DNA of 51,866 nucleotides from Gammaproteobacteria bacterium UBA7449 (lineage in GTDB: Bacteria > Pseudomonadota > Gammaproteobacteria > Pseudomonadales > Pseudohongiellaceae): assembly GCA_002477465.1 (NCBI GenBank), contig DLPV01000062.1, positions 43,120-94,985 on the forward strand, in the 5' to 3' direction. A program made the translations under genes and the position numbers. The notes under the pieces are model-generated. The model worked only from the letters and a program-made list of their open reading frames with translations. It was not told the origin of the DNA and did not search any database. Of this stretch, positions 34,888 through 42,982 are shown in pieces; within the stretch, counting starts at the first letter, position 1; every line of letters begins with the position of its first letter.

Positions 34888-34914
34888 AGGAGTGCTAAGG
34901 CACTCCTTTTTTTT
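34888..34914 (+). terminator. intrinsic terminator
   Basis: Perfect 8-bp stem AGGAGTGC/GCACTCCT with loop TAAG followed by a run of T to 34914. It ends the secreted-protein transcript, so the TonB receptor gene downstream needs its own promoter. Confidence 0.9.
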
Positions 34915-34962
34915 GACTCTGCGGCCATGAGGTTTCCAGACGCAAAAGGCTCGATCAATTTC

Positions 34963-34996
34963 ATGTAACGAAAATGTAATTATTCGGAAATATACT
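34963..34996 (+). promoter_or_regulatory. Pho-box promoter of the TonB receptor gene
   Basis: ATGTAAC-GAAA-ATGTAAT (34963-34980), then exactly 10 nt and TATACT (34991-34996). This 7-4-7-10 spacing is that of the E. coli phoA promoter (CTGTCAT-4-TTGTCAC-10-TATAGT). The start codon follows 31 nt after the -10. Confidence 0.65.
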
Positions 34997-35027
34997 TTAG
35001 TCAGCTTTAAATCCCTCTGGATAGATT

Positions 35028-37553
35028 ATGAAAACACTAAAAATATTTACTCAATTAGTTGTGGCAGCACTTTGCGTCACAAATGGCCTCCAAGTTGCGC
35101 AAGCCCAGCCTCAAATCGAAGAGATATCGGTAATCGGGCAATTTATTCCAGATGAAAAGCGAGAAACTGATGCGGTCGCTAATGTAGTGAATTCAGAAGA
35201 ATTCACCAGGACCGGCGATGCCAATATAGCTGAGAGTTTGAAGAGAGTTGCAGGTCTATCGACTGTGGGAGGCAAATATGTGTATGTTCGGGGGTTAGGC
35301 GAGAGGTACTCCACGACTTTACTAAACGGTGCCATTCTGCCAAGCCCAGAGCCAATCAACCGGGTGGTCCCAATGGATCTCTTCCCTACAGCGGTGTTGG
35401 ATAGTGTCTTAGTCCAAAAGACCTACGCCGCAAGATTTCCGGGCGAGTTCGGAGGCGGTGTGCTCCAAATGCGAACAAAGAAGTCCACCGATGAGTTTTT
35501 TCTAAATGTCACCGGCGCAACCGGATTTGTTCAAAATGCTGCTTTTAGTGACGGGTTCCATATGGAGGGCGGCGACACTGATTGGCTTGGATTTGATGAC
35601 GGTTGGCGCGAGAAGTCTCCTGAGCTTGTCGCCGCTACAGCCAATGATCAAGAATTACGAAAATATAGCCCTTTCTCGGGAGTTGGAGTGCCGCAAGAAC
35701 AGCTTGACGAGGTAGGGCGTAGCTTCACCAATCAATATACGCCCGAGGTCAAAGAGATCCCGCCAAATTCCTCAGTTACAGTATCTTCAGGAAATTTCTT
35801 CGAAGTTGGCAGTTCGGGAGCGAAGATCAACTATTTGGCTGCCATTAATTACTCAAACAGCTGGGACACCAACGTCATCGAGCGTAACAGCTGGGTGCCG
35901 TCTAATGATGGATTGACCCAATTCGATGGGCTGAGTTGGACAGGAACTGAGCACAGTGTCGATGCGAGTGGCATATTCACGACAGGCTTAGATTTCAATA
36001 TCAATCATAACGTCAGGTTGACTTCCATCGTGCTGCGAAAGACGGATAATCTCGTTGGCCGAGCTAACGGTTTCGTTGAGGACTCGTTAGACGTTGAGCT
36101 CAATGAATCTCGGTGGATAGAGCGACAATTGCTATCGAACCAGCTCCAAGGCGATCACTTCTTTCCCGATTTAAACGAACTCACGGTTAATTGGCGAGTG
36201 AGTAAAATCACGGCAGGTCGGGACGCACCAGATGAGCGAATATATCGTCGCGACAATGGAGAATTTTCCTCGAGAGTAGACGGTAATCTGCGTAATTGGA
36301 GCGTGTTGGATGACGAGGTGCAAGACTTCGGGCTTGATTTGAGCATGACATTCTATGGGGGCCCCGCAGATTCTGTAATCACAACGCGCGCCGGATATAT
36401 GCTCGTAGAGAAGGATAGAAGCTCAGAAATTCGTCGCTTTGGCTTTGCTTTCTCCGGTGCACTGGCAAACGATACCGATTTACTCATGAAACCAATCGAA
36501 GAGATCCTGGTTCCAGACAATATCGTTTCCAACGGTTTTACGATTCGTGAAATTACCCGGCCGACAGACAATTATACTGCTGAAAACGTTCTTAATGCTT
36601 TTTATGGTGAAGTCGAGTTAAATTTTGACGACAGGTTGAGATTTACTCTTGGCGCACGACAGGAGCGGTTTGAGCAAAGTGTAGACACTTTTGACTTATT
36701 TAGGCCTGGAATTGGGTCAAAAGCAGCTCAGAATACGGATCAACTCTTACCTTCGGCTAGTCTTACACTGATATTAGGTGATCACCAGTTTCGTGCTGGC
36801 TACAGTCAGACCGTTTCGCGACCAGATTTTCGGGAATTGTCTCCGGCCGCATTCACTAATCCTATTAACGGGCGCGATATAATTGGAAATCCTAATCTTA
36901 AAATCACCGAGCTAGAGAACTTTGATTTTAGGTGGGAGTGGTATTTTGGTTTTAGCGACTATGCGTCAGTTGGTGTTTTCTACAAGGAATTTGAAAACCC
37001 GATAGAATCATCAATTGTAGGTAGCACCCAGCGAGCGGGGACCTATATCAATGCAGAGGGTGCTGAGAACTTCGGTGTAGAGGCTGAAATTTATAAGCGG
37101 CTGGATTTTCTGGGCGACAATTTTTTAAATGGAATCGGCGAGGATTTTTATATACAGGCTAACGCATCAGCTATTGATTCAGAGGTTGTGATTTCGGAAG
37201 AGGATCTGGGTGTGCTAACTTCGTCATCCAGGCCACTGCAGGGGCAATCCGATTATCTTTTTAACCTGCAGATTGGATATGAGCCTGCATCAGGTACCAC
37301 GGCGACTCTTCTTTATCACTACTACGGTGAGAGAATCTATGAGGTGGGAATCGAGACGGCGCCAGACCTTGTGGAACAACCTTTCGGCGAACTTAATTTT
37401 GTGTTCATTCGCTCGTTGTCGGATGACCTTAACATGACAATAAAGGCGAGAAATCTTACTGACCAGAGGAACGAGATTAGCCAGGCGGGTTATATAAACT
37501 TTGGTTACAACAAAGGTCGAGAGTTTAGTTTTCAATTAGATTATTCGTTCTAG
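35028..37553 (+). CDS. TonB-dependent outer-membrane receptor
   Basis: 841 residues. Signal peptide to about AQA, then the TonB-box-like EEISVIG, a plug domain (ESLKRVAGLSTVGGKYVYVRGLGERY, then GEFGGGVLQM) and a 22-strand barrel ending in YSF, the required aromatic C-terminus. The RGLGERYSTTLLNG plug motif defines a large subgroup of receptors with unknown ligands. Codon use is visibly more AT-rich than in the opp or lipid operons. The Pho-box promoter suggests uptake of a phosphorus source. A degenerate copy of its C-terminus lies directly downstream. Confidence 0.93.
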   Translation: MKTLKIFTQLVVAALCVTNGLQVAQAQPQIEEISVIGQFIPDEKRETDAVANVVNSEEFTRTGDANIAESLKRVAGLSTVGGKYVYVRGLGERYSTTLLNGAILPSPEPINRVVPMDLFPTAVLDSVLVQKTYAARFPGEFGGGVLQMRTKKSTDEFFLNVTGATGFVQNAAFSDGFHMEGGDTDWLGFDDGWREKSPELVAATANDQELRKYSPFSGVGVPQEQLDEVGRSFTNQYTPEVKEIPPNSSVTVSSGNFFEVGSSGAKINYLAAINYSNSWDTNVIERNSWVPSNDGLTQFDGLSWTGTEHSVDASGIFTTGLDFNINHNVRLTSIVLRKTDNLVGRANGFVEDSLDVELNESRWIERQLLSNQLQGDHFFPDLNELTVNWRVSKITAGRDAPDERIYRRDNGEFSSRVDGNLRNWSVLDDEVQDFGLDLSMTFYGGPADSVITTRAGYMLVEKDRSSEIRRFGFAFSGALANDTDLLMKPIEEILVPDNIVSNGFTIREITRPTDNYTAENVLNAFYGEVELNFDDRLRFTLGARQERFEQSVDTFDLFRPGIGSKAAQNTDQLLPSASLTLILGDHQFRAGYSQTVSRPDFRELSPAAFTNPINGRDIIGNPNLKITELENFDFRWEWYFGFSDYASVGVFYKEFENPIESSIVGSTQRAGTYINAEGAENFGVEAEIYKRLDFLGDNFLNGIGEDFYIQANASAIDSEVVISEEDLGVLTSSSRPLQGQSDYLFNLQIGYEPASGTTATLLYHYYGERIYEVGIETAPDLVEQPFGELNFVFIRSLSDDLNMTIKARNLTDQRNEISQAGYINFGYNKGREFSFQLDYSF

Positions 37554-37609
37554 AATAGAACGATATTTGATCGAATCAATGATCCGAATTAGTAAAGTGC
37601 GCCAGATAA

Positions 37610-37867
37610 TTGGAAAGTGAGGGGCGCATCGGCCTTGTGGGTATGGAGGGTGTGCTGAATCTGGTCTGGTTGCCATTTGGCGAGCTCAACTTTGTATTTA
37701 TCCGGGGTCTCACAGATGACCTAGCCATGACCTTTAAGGCTAAAAACATAGGCGATCAGCGTAATGAAATCACCCAGAACGGTTTCATTAAGATCGGCTA
37801 CAACCGGAGCAGGGAGTTCAGTTTCTAGCTGGACTACACATTCCAAAACCTAGGCCAACATGCATAA
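37610..37867 (+). pseudogene. relic of a second TonB receptor C-terminus
   Basis: About 75 codons closely resembling the end of the receptor just upstream: PFGELNFVFIRGLTDDLAM and NRSREFSF against PFGELNFVFIRSLSDDLNM and NKGREFSF. The glutamine codon of FSFQLDYSF has become TAG (37826-37828), after which LDYTF continues in frame. Only the last barrel strands remain, so this is a remnant of a tandem duplication or of recombination between paralogues. Confidence 0.85.
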
Positions 37868-37990
37868 GAGTGACGTGGGGCAAGCATGGCCCCACTCTAC
37901 TCGGGCCTCTGGCAAGCGCCAGTATTCGATTTTTTGGGAAGCAGATATATTTGTAGAAATCACTGAGAATAGAGACCTTTAGAGTATCTT

Positions 37991-38024
37991 ATGTCACACA
38001 TTTGTAATATTTTATTGCTTAAAT
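37991..38024 (+). promoter_or_regulatory. Pho-box-like site upstream of phoB
   Basis: ATGTCAC-ACAT-TTGTAAT (37991-38008), then 10 nt and TTAAAT. Same spacing as the receptor promoter; consistent with autoregulation. A sigma-70-like alternative, TTGCTT-18-TACAAT (38015-38044), overlaps. Confidence 0.55.
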
Positions 38025-38068
38025 ATTTAGACTCTCCTTACAATAACGCATGACTCTGGGTGCTATTC

Positions 38069-38785
38069 ATGACTGAATCTACCATCCTCATCGTTGATGA
38101 CGAATCTGCGATTCGCGATATGGTCGGCATCACTTTAGATCTTGCTGGATTCAGCGCCATCAGCGCAACCGATGCCCACGAGGCCCACGTCTCCATTATC
38201 GACAACAAGCCTGATCTGATATTGTTGGACTGGATGCTGCCAGGCGGCAGCGGCATAGAGTTGGCTCGACGCCTGCGTCGAGATGAAATTACAACTAACA
38301 TTCCAATTATCATGCTCACCGCCAAGGCTTCCGAGGACAACAAGGTCCAGGGTCTCAACGAAGGAGTGGATGACTACATCACCAAGCCGTTTTCGCCACG
38401 TGAGTTGGTAGCGCGTATCAAGACGGTTCTACGTCGGGTAAACGGCAAGCAGAAAGATAAAGTGCTGCAGGTGTTCGATCTGAAGCTCGACCCCACCAGC
38501 CATCGCATCTCCATCGAAGACAAACCCGTTGAAATGGGTCCTACCGAGTTTCGTCTGCTCAAGTTCTTCCTACTCAGCCAGGAGAAAGTGTTTAGCCGCG
38601 ATCATATTCAGGATGCGGTGTGGGGTGGTAATGTGTATCTGGAAGAGCGCACGATCGATGTACATATTCGGCGTCTAAGAAAAGCCTTGTCTTCCGTCCA
38701 GAACACGGCGATTGACTACACCAAGCTCATCCAGACGGTGCGCGGTGCAGGCTATCGTTTTTCAGTACGGATTAACGACGTTTAA
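38069..38785 (+). CDS. phoB: PhoB-type response regulator
   Basis: 238 residues. Receiver domain with acidic pocket D10, D11, phospho-acceptor D54 (LLDWMLPGG), the conserved threonine (MLTA) and lysine (TKPFSP), then an OmpR/PhoB winged-helix domain (EFRLLKFFL, VWGGNVYLEERTIDVHIRRLRKAL, VRGAGYRFS). D54 and MLPG.SG match PhoB closely. ATG 38069 gives the usual N-terminus; GTG 38060 is less likely. No phoR follows, so the kinase would lie elsewhere. Confidence 0.88.
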   Translation: MTESTILIVDDESAIRDMVGITLDLAGFSAISATDAHEAHVSIIDNKPDLILLDWMLPGGSGIELARRLRRDEITTNIPIIMLTAKASEDNKVQGLNEGVDDYITKPFSPRELVARIKTVLRRVNGKQKDKVLQVFDLKLDPTSHRISIEDKPVEMGPTEFRLLKFFLLSQEKVFSRDHIQDAVWGGNVYLEERTIDVHIRRLRKALSSVQNTAIDYTKLIQTVRGAGYRFSVRINDV

Positions 38786-38925
38786 ACTACTACTGTTTAC
38801 TCTAATTGCGACACGCTGCGCCAGCGAGCCCAGTGCCTATGGCTCGTGGCTGCTGTTCAGCTGTCAGTTAATCAGATGGTAATAATGAGAAAAGCGATAA
38901 TCAGAGGCAGAGAACCAGAGCCGTT

Positions 38926-39198
38926 CTAGCGAAATGAATCTTCCCTTAAAAGCGCTTCGCGCTCACGTCGGTATTCTTCGTAGGAAGTCTGGTATTGCGC
39001 TACACAGGCGGCCTGCTGTGCAATGGGAATGGTTTCGCAGCGCTGCCGGTGGTCTATTTGAATGGATTCGAACAGCGCCTGATTTGAACAGGATGTCGCT
39101 AGCAGCGATAAAAGCAAGACGAAAGCTATTACGATGCGCTTGCCAAGCAATGAACCCTGCGCGTTTTCTAACTGCTGTAGCTTAGCTAAATATTCCAT
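38926..39198 (-). CDS. small lipoprotein
   Basis: Up to 90 residues. A basic-hydrophobic segment (GKRIVIAFVLLLSLLATSC) ends in a lipobox cysteine, followed by about 50 charged residues with two further cysteines and the coiled YEEYRREREALLRE. The 20 residues before the hydrophobic stretch are long for a signal peptide, so a TTG start nearer to it is possible. Function unknown. Confidence 0.6.
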   Translation of the reverse strand: MEYLAKLQQLENAQGSLLGKRIVIAFVLLLSLLATSCSNQALFESIQIDHRQRCETIPIAQQAACVAQYQTSYEEYRREREALLREDSFR

Positions 39199-39286
39199 AG
39201 GGATATCTCTCTCGGCTTGACAGCCACCATGCCATGAGCCACATTTCTGTCACAAGCCCGGACACCTTGGATTGGGACAACTGAAT

Positions 39287-40111
39287 CTACCTCCAATGCA
39301 CCTGCAATAACTCTCTAGCTGTTGCCGGGTCTGCAACGCTGCACCCTGCTTCTAGTACTAGTTCGGAAGCTGATCGCACGAGATCGGCATTAGAGGAGGC
39401 CGTGATGCCATCAGGCAACGACAGATTGTTTTCAAACCCCACCCGGCAGTGGCCGCCGGCCTTGATCGCTTCATCCATACAGCGGGATTCATTGCGGCCA
39501 AAGGCGCATACTGACCAAAGCCAACTCGCATCTAGATGCGCAAGGAGAGGTGGTAGCGCCGCAGGATCTGATTCCTGAGATGCCTCATAACGTCCCAGTA
39601 CCAGCAGTACGTGAATAGACTCATCCGGTACCAAGCCTCTTTGGTAGAGGCTTTTGAAAGCAAGGATGTCATCTTCGTCATACAGAATATACTGGGGTGC
39701 GATGCGCTCAGTGTAAAGCCACTGGAAGAAACCGGCGGCAGCCGATTCATCCTTCGGTGTAGGAATCAGTTCCCTTAGTGCCAGCGAGACAGCCTCTGGC
39801 CTGGTCTTTTTCACACTCGCCATTTGCTCGGCTGGCTGATAGCGGCCAACTGCCTCGGTGGTAATCTGAATAATCAGATCCGGGCCTGCCGCCTGCCGAA
39901 TTTGGTTGATAGCAGCCCTGTAGCGTTCGGGGTCCAGACTGTGGGCGAAACCCTTGTCCCGGACATGTAAATGCAGCATCGCGGCGCCAGCCGCGGAGCA
40001 GGCGGCTGCCGTCTCGCCCAGCTCGTATGCGGTCAGAGGCAGCTGCGGATGATCCTGTTTGAGTTTGCGCGCCCCATTTGGTGCTACGGTAATTAATACG
40101 GGTCGAGTCAT
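39287..40111 (-). CDS. BKACE family (DUF849) beta-keto acid cleavage enzyme
   Basis: 274-residue TIM-barrel enzyme. The family opening PVLITVAPNGA, the zinc motif HLHVRD near 51-56, and the late HCRVGFENN are all seen. BKACE enzymes cleave a beta-keto acid with acetyl-CoA to give acetoacetate and a CoA ester; the substrate varies and cannot be read here. ATG 40111 with AGGA just upstream is preferred to a longer upstream frame. Divergent from the nitrile hydratase operon. Confidence 0.9.
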   Translation of the reverse strand: MTRPVLITVAPNGARKLKQDHPQLPLTAYELGETAAACSAAGAAMLHLHVRDKGFAHSLDPERYRAAINQIRQAAGPDLIIQITTEAVGRYQPAEQMASVKKTRPEAVSLALRELIPTPKDESAAAGFFQWLYTERIAPQYILYDEDDILAFKSLYQRGLVPDESIHVLLVLGRYEASQESDPAALPPLLAHLDASWLWSVCAFGRNESRCMDEAIKAGGHCRVGFENNLSLPDGITASSNADLVRSASELVLEAGCSVADPATARELLQVHWR

Positions 40112-40204
40112 TTTCCTGTCTATTATTTGCATAGGGGAGAAAATGTCAGTGTTGCCGGTCAGCTTGCTTGTCTTAATCATCATGTTGGAAGGAAGGACGA
40201 ATCG

Positions 40205-40363
40205 ATGCAAGGCTTTTGTAAAACCTGCATTGCAGCATTGTTCCTGATCCCCTTAACGGTTTCTGCCGCAGCAGCGGAATGGAAGCTAAGCCTAATCGCG
40301 ACGGGATTCGAGTATTCATGCGCTTGTGTCATGAGCAGCGCTGTGACAACCTTGTCCGAATAA
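40205..40363 (+). CDS. possible short secreted protein or truncated gene
   Basis: 52 codons from ATG 40205 with GGAAGGA upstream at good spacing. The first 24 residues form a convincing signal peptide (KTCIAALFLIPLTVSAAAA); only 28 residues follow, with two cysteines, before TAA. A real export signal on so short a tail suggests either a small secreted peptide or the stub of a deleted periplasmic protein. Confidence 0.45.
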   Translation: MQGFCKTCIAALFLIPLTVSAAAAEWKLSLIATGFEYSCACVMSSAVTTLSE

Positions 40364-40412
40364 CCGCCACGCTTGCCGCGAAAATTCTCAAACATGGAAA
40401 TGATGTCGAACC

Positions 40413-41045
40413 ATGCCTCATGATCACGATCACACCGAGCCGCCCTCGGATCTCGAACTGAGAGTTAAGGCGCTGGAAAGCCTGCTGTTGGAAAAGGGCC
40501 TGGTGAACCCCGATGCGCTCAACGCGATTATCGAAACCTATGAACACAAAGTGGGCCCGAAGAACGGCGCTCATGTTGTTGCCAAGGCGTGGTCCGACCC
40601 GGACTTCAAGCAGGCGCTGTTAACAGACGCAACATCAGCCGTGGCCGATCTCGGCTATATGGGTCGACAGGGTGAACATCTCACTGTGGTAGAAAACATA
40701 CCGTCAGTGCATAACCTGGTGGTGTGTACCCTGTGTTCCTGTTATCCCTGGACCCTACTGGGTTTGCCGCCGGTCTGGTATAAGTCTGCCCCTTATCGTG
40801 CCCGCGCGGTGAGTGAACCCCGCTCTGTGTTGGCCGAATTCGGCACGGAACTCCCTGAATCTACTGGCATCCAGGTATGGGATTCCACCTCTGAGATGCG
40901 CTATCTGGTGTTACCTATGCAACCTGCCGGTACCGAAGATTGGGGCGAAGCGCGTTTGCAGGCATTGGTGAGTCGCAACAGCATGGTCGGTGTCGAGCTG
41001 GCAAAGCCTGCATCAACATTAGCCCAGCGAGATGCCGAATCATGA
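40413..41045 (+). CDS. nthA: nitrile hydratase alpha subunit, cobalt type
   Basis: 210 residues. Metal-binding claw C105-T-L-C108-S109-C110 in VVCTLCSCYPW; threonine at the second position indicates the Co(III) type rather than the iron type (serine). The flanking LGLPPVWYKSAPYRARAV and the His-rich N-terminus HDHDH are typical. With the beta subunit it hydrates nitriles to amides in the cytosol. Two claw cysteines are normally oxidised after cobalt insertion by the activator. Overlaps the beta gene (ATGA). Confidence 0.96.
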   Translation: MPHDHDHTEPPSDLELRVKALESLLLEKGLVNPDALNAIIETYEHKVGPKNGAHVVAKAWSDPDFKQALLTDATSAVADLGYMGRQGEHLTVVENIPSVHNLVVCTLCSCYPWTLLGLPPVWYKSAPYRARAVSEPRSVLAEFGTELPESTGIQVWDSTSEMRYLVLPMQPAGTEDWGEARLQALVSRNSMVGVELAKPASTLAQRDAES

Positions 41046-41692
41046 TCGGCGGACATGACCTCGGCGGAAAACACGGTCTTGGGCCAATTAATCCCGAGCC
41101 TGAATCAGAAGAACCTTTGTTTCATGCGGAATGGGAACGCCGGATTTTTGCGCTGACCCTTGCCACCGGCATGCTGGGGCAATGGAACATAGACGAGTCT
41201 CGCCATGCGCGCGAGCGTCAGCATCCAGTTGACTATCTCAAGCAAAGCTATTTCGAAAACTGGCTGGTTGGGCTGGAGAAGCTGTTGGATGAAAAGCATC
41301 TGCTTGAACGCGCGAACCAGCAACAGAACCAGCAAGAAAACCTCCGCATTCCCGATGCTGTAGGCGCCGAGAAAATACTTGCCAGCGGTGGACCCACCCT
41401 AATGCCGGATACGGCGCTAGCGCGCTTTGGTATCGGCGCCAAAGTTACGGTACCGAAGCGCCAGGGCAGCGGACACACTCGAGTGCCAGCCTATGTGCAA
41501 GGCGCCAGTGGCGAAATCGTCGATCACTACGGAACCCATGTTTTTCCCGATGCCAATGCCCGGGGAGATCGCCGCGGTGAACACTTGTATTCGGTGCGCT
41601 TCGATGGCGAATCGCTGTGGGGCAATGAGTCACAGGGGCAGTCGGTTTTTATTGATCTGTGGGAGCCTTACCTGGAGGCAACAGCAATATGA
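41042..41692 (+). CDS. nthB: nitrile hydratase beta subunit
   Basis: 216 residues. The opening IGGHDLGGKHGLGPI, the FHAEWERRIFALTLA helix and the C-terminal SH3-like half (RFGIGAKVTVPKRQGSGHTRVPAYVQG, HLYSVRFDGESLWG) are diagnostic. ATG 41042 overlaps the alpha stop, and its own stop overlaps the accessory gene (ATGA). Confidence 0.96.
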   Translation: MIGGHDLGGKHGLGPINPEPESEEPLFHAEWERRIFALTLATGMLGQWNIDESRHARERQHPVDYLKQSYFENWLVGLEKLLDEKHLLERANQQQNQQENLRIPDAVGAEKILASGGPTLMPDTALARFGIGAKVTVPKRQGSGHTRVPAYVQGASGEIVDHYGTHVFPDANARGDRRGEHLYSVRFDGESLWGNESQGQSVFIDLWEPYLEATAI

Positions 41693-42033
41693 AAAAGTTT
41701 CCAGGACAACCGCTCGAACAGGATGAGCCAGTCTTCAGGGAACCCTGGGAGGCGCAGGCCTTCGGCCTGGTCATCGCCTTGCACGGACAGGGAGCCTTCA
41801 GCTGGGATGAATGGGCAACGGCTTTGAGTGAGTCGATAAGAGCGGCACAGGAAGCAGGTGATCCTGACACTGGAGAAACCTATTACCAGCACTGGCTGGC
41901 GGCGCTGGAAAAACTCACCGTAAGCAAGGGGCTGTCTGCACCAGAAGAGATGGCAGCACGAAAAGAATCATGGAAGCAGGCTTATCTGGCGACACCCCAC
42001 GGCCAGCCCATCGAACTCAAACCTGCGAAATGA
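41689..42033 (+). CDS. nitrile hydratase accessory/activator protein
   Basis: 114 residues resembling the N-terminal half of the beta subunit (EPVFREPWEAQAFGLVIALHGQGAFSWDEW, YYQHWLAALEKL), as in P14K/NhlE-type activators that mediate cobalt incorporation by subunit exchange. ATG overlaps nthB. The gene's last codons overlap the antisense receiver-domain relic. Confidence 0.9.
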   Translation: MKKFPGQPLEQDEPVFREPWEAQAFGLVIALHGQGAFSWDEWATALSESIRAAQEAGDPDTGETYYQHWLAALEKLTVSKGLSAPEEMAARKESWKQAYLATPHGQPIELKPAK

Positions 42034-42330
42034 CCTCGGCCACAGTCTCTGTCAACAGCCGCATAAAGCAGGGCCTTGAGACACAGTCCTCGAAACCCTG
42101 CGAAGCATAATCAGACATGGTGGTATCCGCCGCCTAGCCGCTGGAGACCATGGCGCGGGCGTCAGAATCGATGGCAAGACTGTTGTTGAGCGTTTCCATA
42201 TCTCCCATAACACCCGGGAGGGTCAAATCCATAATGATGCAATCATAGAGTGCCTCGCTTTTTTCTGAGATTCCTCATAGCTCTCGGCGGCATTTTTTTC
42301 GCCTTCATTCCTTTTGTCGGTTCTAATTAA
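42017..42330 (-). pseudogene. relic of a response-regulator receiver domain
   Basis: Minus-strand translation gives EALYDCIIMDLTLPGVMGDMETL, then DARAMVSSG, a TAG where a tyrosine is expected, then AADTTMSDYASQGFEDCVSRP and a helix to TGA 42017. This is the phospho-acceptor half of a receiver domain like those at the end of hybrid sensor kinases. Upstream, NEGEKNAAESYEESQKK is in another frame, joined across a run of A near 42262. Nonsense and frameshift together mark it as dead. No kinase part remains. Confidence 0.8.
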
Positions 42331-42552
42331 GGGGCCAGGAAACACATTTATATTTTGCAGAGATCACCAATTTTCTCGGTCAATTATGATCGTTGACTCA
42401 GGGGGATATTGTCTTTACCCTTCCTAAGACTTAATACAGCTCATCGGGTCGCAGTCAATTCACGTTAACAGAGGCTCCGATGAATCCTAGCAAGAGACTC
42501 TACCGGCCATGCGGCGAGGCAAATAGAGAGTCCAGAGACGGAGAGAACACCC
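42331..42552. other. intergenic, leader of the DUF6152 gene
   Basis: No gene seen. The right half is rich in AGAG repeats and leads to GGAGAGAAC before ATG 42553. No clear operator or terminator. Confidence 0.35.
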
Positions 42553-42960
42553 ATGAATCGTAAAGCACTCATTGCAGTTGGTCTCGCATTAATGATAGGG
42601 GTCGGCGCGCCAATTCTTGCGCATCACGCCAGTGCGCCATTCTATGATCCAGAGGACCGCGTCGAGCTCCAGGGAGCGATCACCCGCTTCGTTTTTAGAA
42701 ATCCCCATGCCTTTCTGTTCCTGGACGTGACGGATGAGAGTGGCGATGTTGTGGAATGGCAGGTTGAGCTTGGCGCTCCCGTCAGTCTGCGGCGGGTCGG
42801 CTGGACGCCAGACACTCTCGAAGTAGGTATGGTGGTAAATGTAACTGGCAATCGTTCCCGCGCTGAGGGTACCCACGGTCTGTGCTGCGTGCGTATGACC
42901 CGGGAAGACGGCGGCCCTGTATTGGAAGGCGGCCGCGTCCGAGAAGCCAACACCAACTAG
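42553..42960 (+). CDS. DUF6152-like exported protein
   Basis: 135 residues with signal peptide ending AHHASAPFYD; the double histidine right after the cleavage site is the family mark. The mature part is a small beta domain (VELQGAITRFVFRNPHAFLFLDV, VEWQVELGAPVSL, GMVVNVTGNRSRAEG). Function unknown; possible metal or cofactor binding through HH. 22 nt before the next exported-protein gene. Confidence 0.85.
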   Translation: MNRKALIAVGLALMIGVGAPILAHHASAPFYDPEDRVELQGAITRFVFRNPHAFLFLDVTDESGDVVEWQVELGAPVSLRRVGWTPDTLEVGMVVNVTGNRSRAEGTHGLCCVRMTREDGGPVLEGGRVREANTN

Positions 42961-42982
42961 ACCAACACCGGGGAGCAAGAGC

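Noticed and set aside
37875..37895. GTGGGGC/GCCCCAC hairpin after the receptor relic
   Set aside because: No T-run follows on either strand; may be a Rho-related or chance hairpin, not called a terminator.
40279..40461. 60-codon frame overlapping the nitrile hydratase alpha start
   Set aside because: It overlaps the real gene in another frame and has no start signal.
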